64,000 nucleotides of DNA from Enterococcus hirae ATCC 9790 (GTDB lineage Bacteria > Bacillota > Bacilli > Lactobacillales > Enterococcaceae). This document shows, piece after piece, positions 16,210 to 25,238 of this stretch; the stretch's first letter is position 1, and each line of letters starts with the position of its first letter. The stretch spans positions 41,127 to 105,126 of the forward strand of contig NC_018081.1 in NCBI RefSeq assembly GCF_000271405.2. Direction: 5' to 3'. The notes below the pieces were generated by a model, which searched no databases, had not been told where the DNA came from, and saw only the letters and a list, made by a program, of their open reading frames with translations. The translations under genes were made by a program, and so were the position numbers.

Positions 16210-18912
16210 TTATTTTTTAATTTTATTTTCAATAAACATTTGCGTTAAGAAGGCAATCTCATTTTCTGGGATATTCACCTGATATTTCCGTTCCAATCCA
16301 ATAAGATTCGTTCGAACGATGTCCATTTCTAAACGATAAATTTTTGAGAAAGTAGACAGATTCTCAAATTCTCGGGTCTTCTCATGCTTGATCAGTCCAT
16401 CCAGTAAAAAGGCTAAATGAATCACGATCCCAATATCTACTCCTGGCTCTACTATAATTGAGAGATCCGTTTGGATTTGCTGGATGTTTTTTTGTAAAGA
16501 ATGGATCAAAAGCTCTACCGAAGAAATCGAATTTAAAGAATCTTTTAATGAATCAACGATTTTGGCAGTTGGAACTTCATCATCAGCGATCCGCTTGAGC
16601 ATATTCAATTTCTCATCGTTGAAGACATCATACGCTGAGAAAAACGGAATATTTTGGTAATCCACATCTACCGTGCCCGCAATGGCTTTGATCTCATATT
16701 CTTCTAATAATGCATCAATGTGTCGCTTAAATGATTCTCGTTCTAAAAACTGCATTTGGATCACTTCGACCTTTTTCTGGTCGATTACAGGAACAATCCG
16801 TTGGTATAATTTAGCTGCTACACCTTCCCCAGTAAAACAAGTAACGATCACCGCTTTTTTACGTTCATAGGTCTCAGTTTGTTCTTCTTTGAATTGGTCC
16901 TTGACGATCGTTTCAAAGGAAATCTGGATACTTTGATAGATATCTTCCAAGCTCCGCCCAACATTCGCCATCCGTAATGCCTCAATCACGATCATCGTAC
17001 TACTCATTGTAATTGCTTTCGTTTTGATTCCAGTCTCTTCAAAAATCAAGTCAGCAAAGGTATTTAAAGAACCCATATCCGTCAGTAAGATCAATCCATT
17101 CGTCAGACTTGCCTGACGATTTTGAACATAAGCCAGCACTTCTTCATACATCGTTTGGACTTCCATGGCTAACGGCATATTAAATGCTGTACCTAATTTC
17201 GTTCCTAATAATTCTTGCGCCATTTCCAACATACTTGAGGCGGTTTGTCTGCCGTGCATCAAAACTAAGACCTCAACTTTATTTTCTTTTACTGGTTCAC
17301 TTTCGCCAAGATTAATGGAAAGAAACATACTGATAAAACCAATTTCGTCAAACGGAATTTCAATTTGTTGTTCTTCTTCAATGATCGTAGATAAATCAAT
17401 GGCTACTTGAAATTCCTTTTTAAAATTTTTGCGTACGTTGTTGAGATCAGGATGAACAATCATGTGTCCTTCTTTGACCCGATCCAATGTACTTTGCAAA
17501 TGAAGGGCAAAGGCAAATCGAGCTTTTTCATTGTAGATTCGATCCAACCTAGCTTCTGCAACATCGTATAACTCGTTGGTTAATCGCCAAATGTCATCTG
17601 GCAACAGATCTTTTGGAATCGTACTCTTTGTCAACTCTTTGACATAAGTTTGGAAATAAGCATCCACATCTTTCGAGATCAAAATTTCTAAATCAATACT
17701 TTCGACACCCGTTTCTGATAAAGAAAGCATTTTTTCTTCGATATCATTATAGACCTGCATGTTTCGTTCTGGATCTTGTGACCAAACAACATCAGCAAAA
17801 CCAGGCTCAAAAGTCAGGTATTGACTCTTACTATCCATAAAGCGATCCAAACGTTCAGGTACTTCTTTGATTTTCAACAACCCTTTTTGTACTTGGAGAG
17901 ACAGTTCTTCTTTACGAATAATCAGTTTTTCTTCATTATGTGTCCGATAATGTAAAAATGACTTCGCACATACTAATTTCAAATCACGCTTGACTTGTCC
18001 GATATTTCCTTCTGCATCATAAAGCATAAATGCCAAAATGGCTTCTTTTTCGATATCTATACGTTGATTCAAACGATTGGCTTCTTGTTTGATAAATAAA
18101 GAAATGATTTCATAACGTTCATCTAATGAACGAGAAGCCAGATTTGGTAATGTGATTGCCATAGGAATTCGGCGATTAAAGGTTGTCAAAAAACTTTCGG
18201 ATGACTCGGTGGTTGCTCCAATGATCTGAACAGATGCTTCATGGACGTGGGCGCTTTCTCCCAACGGACGATAGACCCCTTTATCAATAAAAGTAAACAA
18301 CATTTCTTGTCCTTCTGGTGGTAAACGATGAATTTCATCAAGAAACAGGATCCCACCATTCGCTTTCGCAATCAACCCTTGACTATCTTGCGATGCCCCA
18401 GTATAAGCTCCTTTTTTGATTCCAAAAATATGTCCAAACAGTAACTGTGGATTCTGCGCATAATCCGCACAGTTAAATGAAACAAAAGGGGCATCTTCTG
18501 AGAGCATTTCAGAATCAATCGCAAAATGATACATACATTCTGCAAACATCGATTTACCCGTTCCTGTCTCACCAAAAATGATTGTATGCAATCCTCGAGG
18601 AGGATATAATATGGCTGCCTTAGCTTGCTGGATGCTTACTTTCAAAGAATCATTTTCACCAACTAGTGTATCAAACGTCACTTGGGTCGATGCATCAACG
18701 TGAACTTTGTCAGAGGCTGTTTTTTGCGGAGGCAATGAATAGACGACTGGTCTGCCGGAACTTTTGATAATATAGCGGTCTTTATAGAGATCGCTGAGAT
18801 ATCGACTTGCATTACTTCGATCGATTTTTAGATGTTTTGCCACATCACTTGCCGTCAATCCTTGCTGTTTCTCATGCAATAGATCCAATATTTCTTCTTG
18901 TCTTTCGTTCAT
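16210..18912 (-). CDS. celR: LevR-type sigma-54 activator with PRDs (cellobiose PTS regulator)
   Basis: A 900-residue multidomain activator. In order it shows an N-terminal winged helix-turn-helix (residues ~1-60) and an AAA+ ATPase with Walker A GETGTGKS (114-121). The sigma-54 contact loop is GAYTGA (168-173), a conservative variant of GAFTGA, and Walker B is [13 protein letters not shown]. Then follow PRD1 (~400-540), an EIIA-Man-like domain (VLVLMHGRQTASSML), an EIIB-like domain (VIVTCFTGEGVA) and a C-terminal PRD2. HPr and EII phosphorylation of such PRDs tune activity. I start at the ATG at 18912, six bases after GGGGG. It should drive the adjacent -24/-12 promoter. The rpoN gene is not in the window. 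Confidence 0.93.
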   Translation of the reverse strand: MNERQEEILDLLHEKQQGLTASDVAKHLKIDRSNASRYLSDLYKDRYIIKSSGRPVVYSLPPQKTASDKVHVDASTQVTFDTLVGENDSLKVSIQQAKAAILYPPRGLHTIIFGETGTGKSMFAECMYHFAIDSEMLSEDAPFVSFNCADYAQNPQLLFGHIFGIKKGAYTGASQDSQGLIAKANGGILFLDEIHRLPPEGQEMLFTFIDKGVYRPLGESAHVHEASVQIIGATTESSESFLTTFNRRIPMAITLPNLASRSLDERYEIISLFIKQEANRLNQRIDIEKEAILAFMLYDAEGNIGQVKRDLKLVCAKSFLHYRTHNEEKLIIRKEELSLQVQKGLLKIKEVPERLDRFMDSKSQYLTFEPGFADVVWSQDPERNMQVYNDIEEKMLSLSETGVESIDLEILISKDVDAYFQTYVKELTKSTIPKDLLPDDIWRLTNELYDVAEARLDRIYNEKARFAFALHLQSTLDRVKEGHMIVHPDLNNVRKNFKKEFQVAIDLSTIIEEEQQIEIPFDEIGFISMFLSINLGESEPVKENKVEVLVLMHGRQTASSMLEMAQELLGTKLGTAFNMPLAMEVQTMYEEVLAYVQNRQASLTNGLILLTDMGSLNTFADLIFEETGIKTKAITMSSTMIVIEALRMANVGRSLEDIYQSIQISFETIVKDQFKEEQTETYERKKAVIVTCFTGEGVAAKLYQRIVPVIDQKKVEVIQMQFLERESFKRHIDALLEEYEIKAIAGTVDVDYQNIPFFSAYDVFNDEKLNMLKRIADDEVPTAKIVDSLKDSLNSISSVELLIHSLQKNIQQIQTDLSIIVEPGVDIGIVIHLAFLLDGLIKHEKTREFENLSTFSKIYRLEMDIVRTNLIGLERKYQVNIPENEIAFLTQMFIENKIKK

Positions 18913-18995
18913 ACAATCCCCCACTATCCTCAAATAACGCTGATTGCGTTTTCAATATAATAACACAAAAAGGCGCTTATTTGCGCCTTGCTCCT

Positions 18996-20267
18996 TTATT
19001 TTTCTGTCTTTTTTTGTTTGTTTTTAAGCTTTTTCTTTGGCGTACTATTTTTTTCAACTTGTTCTTTTTTCGAAGGACCAAATGGAGCAGTTTTTTTTGT
19101 GTTTTTGTCATTGGCTTCTTCTTTTTGTGAGAGTTCTTTTTGTGGCAATTCTTTGACTAATTGTCCACCATGAAGAAAAATCTCTTCCATATCAATCGCC
19201 ATATGACGTGTTAATTTTTTCAACTCTTTAACTGTATGATCTTGCACAAACGTGATCACGGTTCCGTCTTTCCCCATCCGTCCGGTTCGCCCTGAACGAT
19301 GCAGATAAGCTTCTTCCGTTAAGGGAATTTCGGCATTCACAACATAAGGTAATTGTTCGATATCTAATCCTCTGGCTGCTACGTCAGTCGTGAACAACAT
19401 CGTGATTTTCTTATCCTTGAATTGATCAAGTGCTGCTTTACGTAACAATTTATTTTGATCGGAAGCTAAGCTGCCAACTGAAACACCACGAAATTGTAAT
19501 TTTTCTTCCATTGTCCCTAATTCATTGAGTTGGTTGAAAAAGACTAGTCCATGAAAATCTGTGACATAAGCAAGCCGTCTCAAATACTCTTCTTTTTTAC
19601 GAGGTGGTATCCTTAAATAGTAATGTTGCTGACCTTTTCTAGAGTCATCGTCTTTTGTGACATCAACAACTGGGATGGAAGCATTTGTGATTTCTTCAAT
19701 TTTACTGATTGAGCGATCAGCTGTTGCTGAGAAGAATACTAATTGATAGTCCACAGGGGCTTGTCGCAAAATTTGTTCCACTAATGAACGATTCCCCTCA
19801 TCAAACAATTGATCTGCTTCATCAAAAACAATCGTTTGCAACTGATGAGCTTTTAATTTTTTGGTCTTCATCAATTCCAGCACCCGTCCAGGAGTCCCTA
19901 CTAAGACTTCTGGTCGTTTTTTCAAACCTTCGATCTGCCTTTTGACGTTAGCTCCGCCCACAAGTGATTGGACTTTTAATGCCAATCCTTTTGACCACTC
20001 ACGAGCCACTTCTGCGACTTGAATTGCTAATTCTTGTGAAGAAACAAGGATTAGTAAAGTACTTCCCCCCTCTTTAGGGACATTCAGCAGCAAAGGTAAA
20101 AGATAAGCTAATGTTTTGCCTGAGCCGGTTGGTGAAATACCAATAATTGATTCTTTTTCTTTAAGCGGTTGAAAAACAGCCTGTTGGATCAGAGAGGGTG
20201 TTTGAAATCCCTTTTCCTGCCATTTTTCTTGCCAAGCTTGTGGAAAGTTTTTTACAAATTCATTCAT
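18996..20267 (-). CDS. DEAD-box ATP-dependent RNA helicase
   Basis: A 423-residue RNA helicase with all core motifs: Q-motif region GFQTPSLIQQAVF, motif I SPTGSGKT (~43-50), VGTPGRV, motif II DEAD (in VFDEADQLF), motif III SAT, TTDVAARGLDIEQLPYVVN and motif VI HRSGRTGRMG. The C-terminal tail is lysine-rich, suggesting RNA contact. It resembles the YfmL/CshC branch of Gram-positive helicases in ribosome assembly or cold adaptation, though I cannot assign the branch surely. The chosen ATG at 20267 comes directly after the stop of the upstream oxidoreductase gene, implying coupling. Earlier in-frame starts lie inside that gene. Confidence 0.92.
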   Translation of the reverse strand: MNEFVKNFPQAWQEKWQEKGFQTPSLIQQAVFQPLKEKESIIGISPTGSGKTLAYLLPLLLNVPKEGGSTLLILVSSQELAIQVAEVAREWSKGLALKVQSLVGGANVKRQIEGLKKRPEVLVGTPGRVLELMKTKKLKAHQLQTIVFDEADQLFDEGNRSLVEQILRQAPVDYQLVFFSATADRSISKIEEITNASIPVVDVTKDDDSRKGQQHYYLRIPPRKKEEYLRRLAYVTDFHGLVFFNQLNELGTMEEKLQFRGVSVGSLASDQNKLLRKAALDQFKDKKITMLFTTDVAARGLDIEQLPYVVNAEIPLTEEAYLHRSGRTGRMGKDGTVITFVQDHTVKELKKLTRHMAIDMEEIFLHGGQLVKELPQKELSQKEEANDKNTKKTAPFGPSKKEQVEKNSTPKKKLKNKQKKTEK

Positions 20268-20268
20268 T

Positions 20269-21282
20269 TTAAAAATCGTCCTCATTATCGGCATCAAATT
20301 TGATGCCACCATTTATTCTAAGATCGTAAACTACTTGGTTCACATTGCGAGCAAGTTCGATCCATTCTTCATATCGTAATCCCCAAGCTGGATCGTTTGG
20401 ATGATTGATCACATTGGCAAAATCAGCTGCCTCTTCTGCCATGGGATTTTCAGCTGCGGTAATTGCTAATGCATCAATTTCCTGATGTTCTCGATCATGG
20501 AACTCTGCTTTTTCAATCGCATTGACCCCGTTCATGACTAATGTTCCTGAATTAAAGTAGATTTCTGAAGGTAAGTAAGAATCCCCGATTTTACCAGGTT
20601 GAATCGTGACATCAAAGGTCTCATAACGCAAGATCCCCCAACCTAATCCATCAACACCAGTTGAGATCTTTCGTGGGAAATAGTGAACTTCTGAAGGCAT
20701 CCCAAACCATCCTATCGTAGCATAAACGAGATAAACGCCCAGATCCATCAGCGCACCACCAGAAAAACGGGTAGAGAAAATATTTGGTACTTCTCCTGCT
20801 AGTACTTGATCGTAACGAGAAGAATATTTCATATAACTAAAGTTGGCACCGAGGATCTCATCTTTCAATGGAAGATAATCAGCAATTTTTTTGAATCCTG
20901 CTTCATGGATGTTTCGTGCAGCTTCAAAAAAATAAACATTTTTCTCATTCGCTAGATGAATGATCTCATCCATTTCTTTAGGCGTACTAAATGCCGGTTT
21001 TTCAACAATGACATTTTTCCCTGCTAAAATGCCTTGTTTTGCTTGTTGAAAATGCAGGCTGTTAGGCGAAGCAATGTATACCGTATCAAGATGTTCCAGA
21101 CCAAAAAAAGTTTCTAAATCTGTCGCATAGGCAATATCTCCCTCATACTTGGCGCCAAATTCTTGTGCTTTTTCTAAATGTCTCGAATAAACTGCTGTTA
21201 ATTCATATTGTTTCGTGCTTAATGCTGCTTGCACAAATTGATGGGTGATCCAGTTGGTACCAATAATTCCTAAATTGATCAT
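20269..21282 (-). CDS. Gfo/Idh/MocA family NAD(P)-dependent oxidoreductase
   Basis: A 337-residue two-domain oxidoreductase. The N-terminal Rossmann fold starts MINLGIIGTNWITHQFVQAAL and contains the family motif IVEKPAF (EKP, near residue 95). The C-terminal alpha/beta dimerisation domain includes GGALMDLGVYLVY (near 175), which holds substrate-binding residues. I use the ATG at 21282, eight bases after AGAAGG; a further upstream start would overlap sfsA. The substrate is unknown, as is usual for this family. It lies between sfsA and the helicase on one transcript. Confidence 0.88.
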   Translation of the reverse strand: MINLGIIGTNWITHQFVQAALSTKQYELTAVYSRHLEKAQEFGAKYEGDIAYATDLETFFGLEHLDTVYIASPNSLHFQQAKQGILAGKNVIVEKPAFSTPKEMDEIIHLANEKNVYFFEAARNIHEAGFKKIADYLPLKDEILGANFSYMKYSSRYDQVLAGEVPNIFSTRFSGGALMDLGVYLVYATIGWFGMPSEVHYFPRKISTGVDGLGWGILRYETFDVTIQPGKIGDSYLPSEIYFNSGTLVMNGVNAIEKAEFHDREHQEIDALAITAAENPMAEEAADFANVINHPNDPAWGLRYEEWIELARNVNQVVYDLRINGGIKFDADNEDDF

Positions 21283-21298
21283 TTCATTTACCTTCTTT

Positions 21299-22027
21299 CT
21301 ATTTATTCGGGTCTTCAAACGATGCCTCTACATCAAATGGTATGGCTTGTTTCAAATTGACACAATCCGCTGTTACCTGACAATTATAGGCTAAAACATT
21401 CACGCCGTTTAACTGTCCGTAGCGTATGATATTGGCTAACTCCGGTTGCATTGCTTCGTTGATTGTTGCCAGATGAAGGTGTTCAAACTGTGCGATAAAC
21501 AACACGTAAGTTTCATAGCCTTCCTGTCGCGCTTCCACTAATTCTTTCACATGTTTTAAACCTCGTAACGTTGGCGCATCAGGAAACGCCCCAATTCCTT
21601 TATTTTCTAAAGTCATTCCCTTTACTTCGACGAACACTTTTTGTCCTGAATCTGTTTCTAAATAAATATCAAATATGGACTGTCGATAGCGGACTTCACG
21701 CTTGAACTTAACGATTTTTCCGATCAACGATGGCAACTGGATTGTTCCAGATAAAATTCCTTCTAATGCCAAACGGTTGGGAAGTTGACTATCGATATTG
21801 AACCAGTTATCCCCTTTTTTCACAGCAATTAAATCATAATCTGTTTTCCGTTTTATACTAGGTGTATATGCAACCGCTACTTTCGCTCCTGGAAGCAGGA
21901 CTTCTTTACCTCTTCCAGTGTTTTTCACATGGGCTACGATCACTTCTCCTTGTTGGTTCAAGCAATGAGCGATGAAACGATTCGGTCGTTCAATAAAAAA
22001 AGCGATTTCTACTTGCTGGTACTTCAA
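21299..22027 (-). CDS. sfsA: SfsA family protein (sugar fermentation stimulation protein homologue)
   Basis: A 242-residue SfsA homologue. It has an OB-fold-like N-terminal domain (FIERPNRFIAHC, HVKNTGRGKEVLLPGAKV) and a nuclease-like C-terminal domain. The C-terminal conserved residues are in IFDIYLETDSGQKVFVEVKGMTL and FPDAPTLRGLKHVKEL. The E. coli protein was described as DNA-binding and linked to maltose metabolism; the fold suggests nuclease activity, but the function is uncertain. It is the first gene of the sfsA-oxidoreductase-helicase group and diverges from the DUF4828 gene. Confidence 0.9.
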   Translation of the reverse strand: MKYQQVEIAFFIERPNRFIAHCLNQQGEVIVAHVKNTGRGKEVLLPGAKVAVAYTPSIKRKTDYDLIAVKKGDNWFNIDSQLPNRLALEGILSGTIQLPSLIGKIVKFKREVRYRQSIFDIYLETDSGQKVFVEVKGMTLENKGIGAFPDAPTLRGLKHVKELVEARQEGYETYVLFIAQFEHLHLATINEAMQPELANIIRYGQLNGVNVLAYNCQVTADCVNLKQAIPFDVEASFEDPNK

Positions 22028-22188
22028 AAACGGTCACCTTTCTTCCTACTATGTATCCTACCATAATTTCACAAAAAACTCTTGAAAAACCAGTCGAAAG
22101 TCCTAGAGAAATCTTTATTTTTTTTAGGTACAATGAAACTGACAGAAAATGATCGTTGGAATTAAAAGAGGTTAGGAGTGACAATCGT

Positions 22189-22581
22189 ATGATACGTAAA
22201 AAAACACTTTATGGAATCCTTGCATTTTTTGCTATTTTATTTGGAAAATTCTTTCTGAAAAAGAAACAGCCAACCACCAAAGACTTTGATCCAACGCAAT
22301 ATCATGGAACCTGGACCTTTATAGATAAAAATCAACAAAAACAACAACTACTGGTCACAGAAACGTTTGATTTATCTATCAACGGTCACTCCTTAGTAAC
22401 GGAATTGGTCGAACTAACTCCACAGCAACTCGTCTTGCGAGATCAATATGGTTTTTATTTGATCCTATCATACAGTGATACGACCTTTTATGATGAATCA
22501 TCCGATACTTCTTATACGTTGACAAAACAAAATAGTTCCTCAAAAGAGGGTGTGACAAGAGCGGCTAACTCTGAGAAATAA
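22189..22581 (+). CDS. DUF4828-like single-pass membrane or secreted protein
   Basis: A 130-residue protein with one N-terminal hydrophobic segment (about residues 5-20, LYGILAFFAILFGKFFL) followed by KKK, then a soluble domain. That domain, starting YHGTWTFIDKNQQKQQLLV, resembles a small beta-barrel of the DUF4828 type. The charge pattern could leave the domain on either side of the membrane. I choose the ATG at 22189, seven bases after TTAGGAG; the frame extends 11 codons further upstream without a ribosome site. A TACAAT -10-like box lies at about 22128. The stop codon is within the terminator stem. Function is unknown. Confidence 0.65.
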   Translation: MIRKKTLYGILAFFAILFGKFFLKKKQPTTKDFDPTQYHGTWTFIDKNQQKQQLLVTETFDLSINGHSLVTELVELTPQQLVLRDQYGFYLILSYSDTTFYDESSDTSYTLTKQNSSSKEGVTRAANSEK

Positions 22582-22637
22582 GTCGAAGAATTTCCAAAAA
22601 TCTCCTCCTGTTTTTGGAATTCTTCGACTTATTTTTG
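22577..22637. terminator. strong terminator after the DUF4828-like gene
   Basis: A long, almost perfect inverted repeat (22577-22600 and 22611-22634, one mismatch) with a 10-base loop and a T-run on the plus strand. The stem includes the stop codon of the upstream gene. Confidence 0.85.
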
Positions 22638-22800
22638 ATAGAGCCACTTCTTGAACGACTTTTAGAGCAAGTCCTGTATCCCAAACTCTTTTCATTCCCT
22701 TCATCATTGATTTACCTTTCTGTATTTCTTCGTTTATTTTACGTTTTTTGTCTAGAAAAATAGTCATTTGATGTTTTTTTGATAAACTTACTAATGATGG

Positions 22801-22815
22801 TTTCATACCATGAAA
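22801..22815. promoter_or_regulatory. palindrome in the leader of the DtxR/MntR-like gene
   Basis: TTTCATACCATGAAA is a perfect 6-3-6 inverted repeat immediately before the ribosome binding site and start codon of the metalloregulator. Its position suits autorepression; it does not match a consensus I know for this family. Confidence 0.4.
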
Positions 22816-22827
22816 GGATGATTAAAC

Positions 22828-23475
22828 ATGACACCAAATCGAGAAGATTACTTGAAAATCATTTTGGAATTAGGCGGAGACACGACAAAAGTAAATAATA
22901 AACAAATCGTTTCCAGTCTTGCTGTGTCCCCAGCTTCTGTTAGCGAAATGATTTCCAAACTTGTGAAAGAACAACTCGTTGAGCATTCTCCTTATCAAGG
23001 AGTTCAACTTACGGAGACTGGCTTACAAAAGGCAAGTAGTTTGATTCGCAAACATCGTTTATGGGAAGTTTTTTTAGTCGAACATTTAGATTATAGCTGG
23101 AACGAAGTCCATGATGATGCTGAAGTGTTGGAACATGTGACTTCAGAACAACTTGCTGACCATTTAGAAGACTATTTGAATCATCCTATGCACTGTCCAC
23201 ATGGTGGAATTATTCCTAAAAAAGAACAAGTGGTTCATGAAGAACGTAGACAAACATTAGAGTCTTATCCAGTTGGTTCTAAAGTTCGCATCGCTCGAGT
23301 GTTGGATGAAAAAGAACTATTGGACTATCTTGTGACGATTGACTTAAACATTGATGAAGAATACGAGATTGTAGATGTTGCCGCTTATGAAGGACCGATC
23401 ACAATCCAAAATCAACAAAAGAAAATCCCTGTCAGCTTTAAAGCAGCCAGTACGATTTTTGTCGACAAATTATAA
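22828..23475 (+). CDS. DtxR/MntR family metal-dependent transcriptional repressor
   Basis: A 215-residue metalloregulator. Residues 1-60 form the winged helix-turn-helix (SSLAVSPASVSEMISKLVKEQLVE). Residues ~65-140 form the dimerisation and metal-binding domain with HRLWEVFLVEHL, a glutamate at VLEHVTSEQLADHLEDYL and HPMHCPHGG. The C-terminal ~70 residues form an SH3/FeoA-like domain. The arrangement resembles manganese-sensing ScaR, SloR, EfaR and MntR more than iron DtxR. That suggests control of manganese uptake, but the targets are not in this window. It lies 14 bases before zwf and may be cotranscribed with it. GAAAGGATG precedes the start. Confidence 0.88.
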   Translation: MTPNREDYLKIILELGGDTTKVNNKQIVSSLAVSPASVSEMISKLVKEQLVEHSPYQGVQLTETGLQKASSLIRKHRLWEVFLVEHLDYSWNEVHDDAEVLEHVTSEQLADHLEDYLNHPMHCPHGGIIPKKEQVVHEERRQTLESYPVGSKVRIARVLDEKELLDYLVTIDLNIDEEYEIVDVAAYEGPITIQNQQKKIPVSFKAASTIFVDKL

Positions 23476-23489
23476 AGGAGTACACCCAT

Positions 23490-25019
23490 ATGGCTAATGA
23501 AAAAAATGTCTTATTTACAATCTTTGGTGGTACAGGTGATTTAGCACAACGCAAATTGTATCCTTCCTTGTTCCGCCTTTATAAAAAAGGAAATCTAGGA
23601 AAACATTTTGCAGTAATCGGTACTGCTCGTAGACCTTGGAGCGATGAGCATTATCGTGAAGTGGTCGCTTCGACGATCCAGTCCTTGAATCCGACTGAAG
23701 AAGAAGCAAAAGAATTTGCTAGTCATTTCTACTATCAATCACATGATGTAAATGATTCTACCCACTACAATACTTTAAAAGACCTAGCTGACCGCTTAGA
23801 TGAAACCTACCAATTAGCTGGCAATCGCATCTATTATTTAGCCATGTCTCCAGAATTTTTCGGTACGATCGTTTCTCATCTTAAATCGCAACATATCGTT
23901 ACTGAAAATGGTTATAATCGCTTGATCATCGAAAAACCATTTGGTTCAGATTATCAATCTGCATTCGAGCTGAATGAAAAGATCCGTCAAGTCTTCCCTG
24001 AACAAGATATCTTTAGGATTGATCATTATTTAGGTAAAGAAATGATCCAAAATATCTCAGCAATTCGTTTTGCTAATAACATTTTTGAATCACAATGGAA
24101 CAATCGCTATATCGATAATATTCAGATTACATTCGGTGAAGCTTTAGGTGTTGAAGATCGTGGTGGCTACTATGATCACAGTGGTGCTTTAAAAGATATG
24201 GTCCAAAACCACATTCTACAAGTACTAGCACTTTTAGCGATGGAACCTCCTGTCGCCTTTTCTGAAAAAGAAATTCGTGCAGAAAAAATCAAGGCACTGA
24301 AAGCTGTGCGAATCTATGAAAAATCTGAAGCATTAAAAAACTTTATCCGTGGGCAATATGCACCTGGTGAGTTAGATGGTAATACATTTAAAGGCTATCG
24401 TGAAGAAGATAAAGTAGATCCTGAATCTACTACCGAAACTTTTGTAGCTGGGAAGTTTGTCATTGACAATTTCCGCTGGTCAGGTGTTCCCTTTTATGTG
24501 CGCACTGGGAAACGTTTGACAGAAAAAGGAACTCGGATCAATATCGTCTTTAAACAAGTCCCAGTCAATGTTTTTAAAACTTCGGTCGAAGATGAACCTT
24601 GTGAAGATAGGACATTACCACCAAATGTTTTAACGATTTATATCCAACCAACGGAAGGTTTCTCTTTAACATTAAATGGAAAAGAGGTTGGACAAGGGTT
24701 TAACACTGAATTTAGAAGATTAGAGTACCGCAATAGCGCTGAAATGGTTGAAAACAGTCCTGAAGCTTATGAGAAGCTGCTTTTAGATGCTTTAAAAGGT
24801 GATGGTACAAACTTTTCACATTGGGAAGAAGTTGCTCAATCTTGGCATATCGTCGATGTCATTCGTAAAGCTTGGGATCAAGTGGAACCTGACTTCCCTA
24901 ATTATAAAGCTGGAACAATGGGACCAGAAGGTGCATTTGAATTGCTGGAAAAAGATGGGTTTGAATGGATCTGGCAACCAGATGACTGGTACCGTGATCG
25001 TGGAAAGCTAGAAGACTAG
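23490..25019 (+). CDS. zwf: glucose-6-phosphate 1-dehydrogenase
   Basis: NADP-dependent first enzyme of the oxidative pentose phosphate pathway (509 residues, standard length), making 6-phosphogluconolactone and NADPH. The N-terminal FTIFGGTGDLAQRKLYPSLF is the coenzyme-binding motif, RIDHYLGKEMIQN near residue 178 is the active-site signature and EKPFG near 150 is also conserved. AAAGGAG lies upstream. It follows the MntR-like regulator with 14 bases between and ends at a strong terminator. Confidence 0.96.
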   Translation: MANEKNVLFTIFGGTGDLAQRKLYPSLFRLYKKGNLGKHFAVIGTARRPWSDEHYREVVASTIQSLNPTEEEAKEFASHFYYQSHDVNDSTHYNTLKDLADRLDETYQLAGNRIYYLAMSPEFFGTIVSHLKSQHIVTENGYNRLIIEKPFGSDYQSAFELNEKIRQVFPEQDIFRIDHYLGKEMIQNISAIRFANNIFESQWNNRYIDNIQITFGEALGVEDRGGYYDHSGALKDMVQNHILQVLALLAMEPPVAFSEKEIRAEKIKALKAVRIYEKSEALKNFIRGQYAPGELDGNTFKGYREEDKVDPESTTETFVAGKFVIDNFRWSGVPFYVRTGKRLTEKGTRINIVFKQVPVNVFKTSVEDEPCEDRTLPPNVLTIYIQPTEGFSLTLNGKEVGQGFNTEFRRLEYRNSAEMVENSPEAYEKLLLDALKGDGTNFSHWEEVAQSWHIVDVIRKAWDQVEPDFPNYKAGTMGPEGAFELLEKDGFEWIWQPDDWYRDRGKLED

Positions 25020-25060
25020 CTGTGTAGAACGTTTAAAAGTAAAAATTTACTAATATTAAG

Positions 25061-25110
25061 AGTCTGGGATATTAATCAGTTATGTTCTGATTAATATCCC
25101 AGACTTTTTG
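25061..25110 (+). terminator. terminator of zwf
   Basis: A perfect 19-base inverted repeat (25061-25079 and 25087-25105) with a 7-base loop and TTTTT behind it. Confidence 0.92.
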
Positions 25111-25156
25111 GCTCCTCTCGGCTCTATATGGATAATGAAATCACTCTATTAAAACG

Positions 25157-25200
25157 AAAAACATCAAAGCTAGTAACTCTTACTAACTTTGATGTTTTTT
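25157..25200. terminator. bidirectional terminator between zwf and ileS
   Basis: A stem built from AACATCAAAG and CTTTGATGTT with an inner TAGTAA/TTACTA pairing, flanked by A- and T-runs, so it can end the ileS transcript from the other strand. Confidence 0.8.
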
Positions 25201-25238
25201 AGATAACTTTCCTTTAGTCACCAAACATGACCAAATTT

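Noticed and set aside
22540..22707. A 55-codon minus-strand frame starting MMKGMKRVWDTGLAL with a moderate ribosome site (AGAAAGG)
   Set aside because: It runs through the long terminator of the convergent DUF4828-like gene and into its coding region, has no clear promoter, and its composition follows the opposite strand's features.
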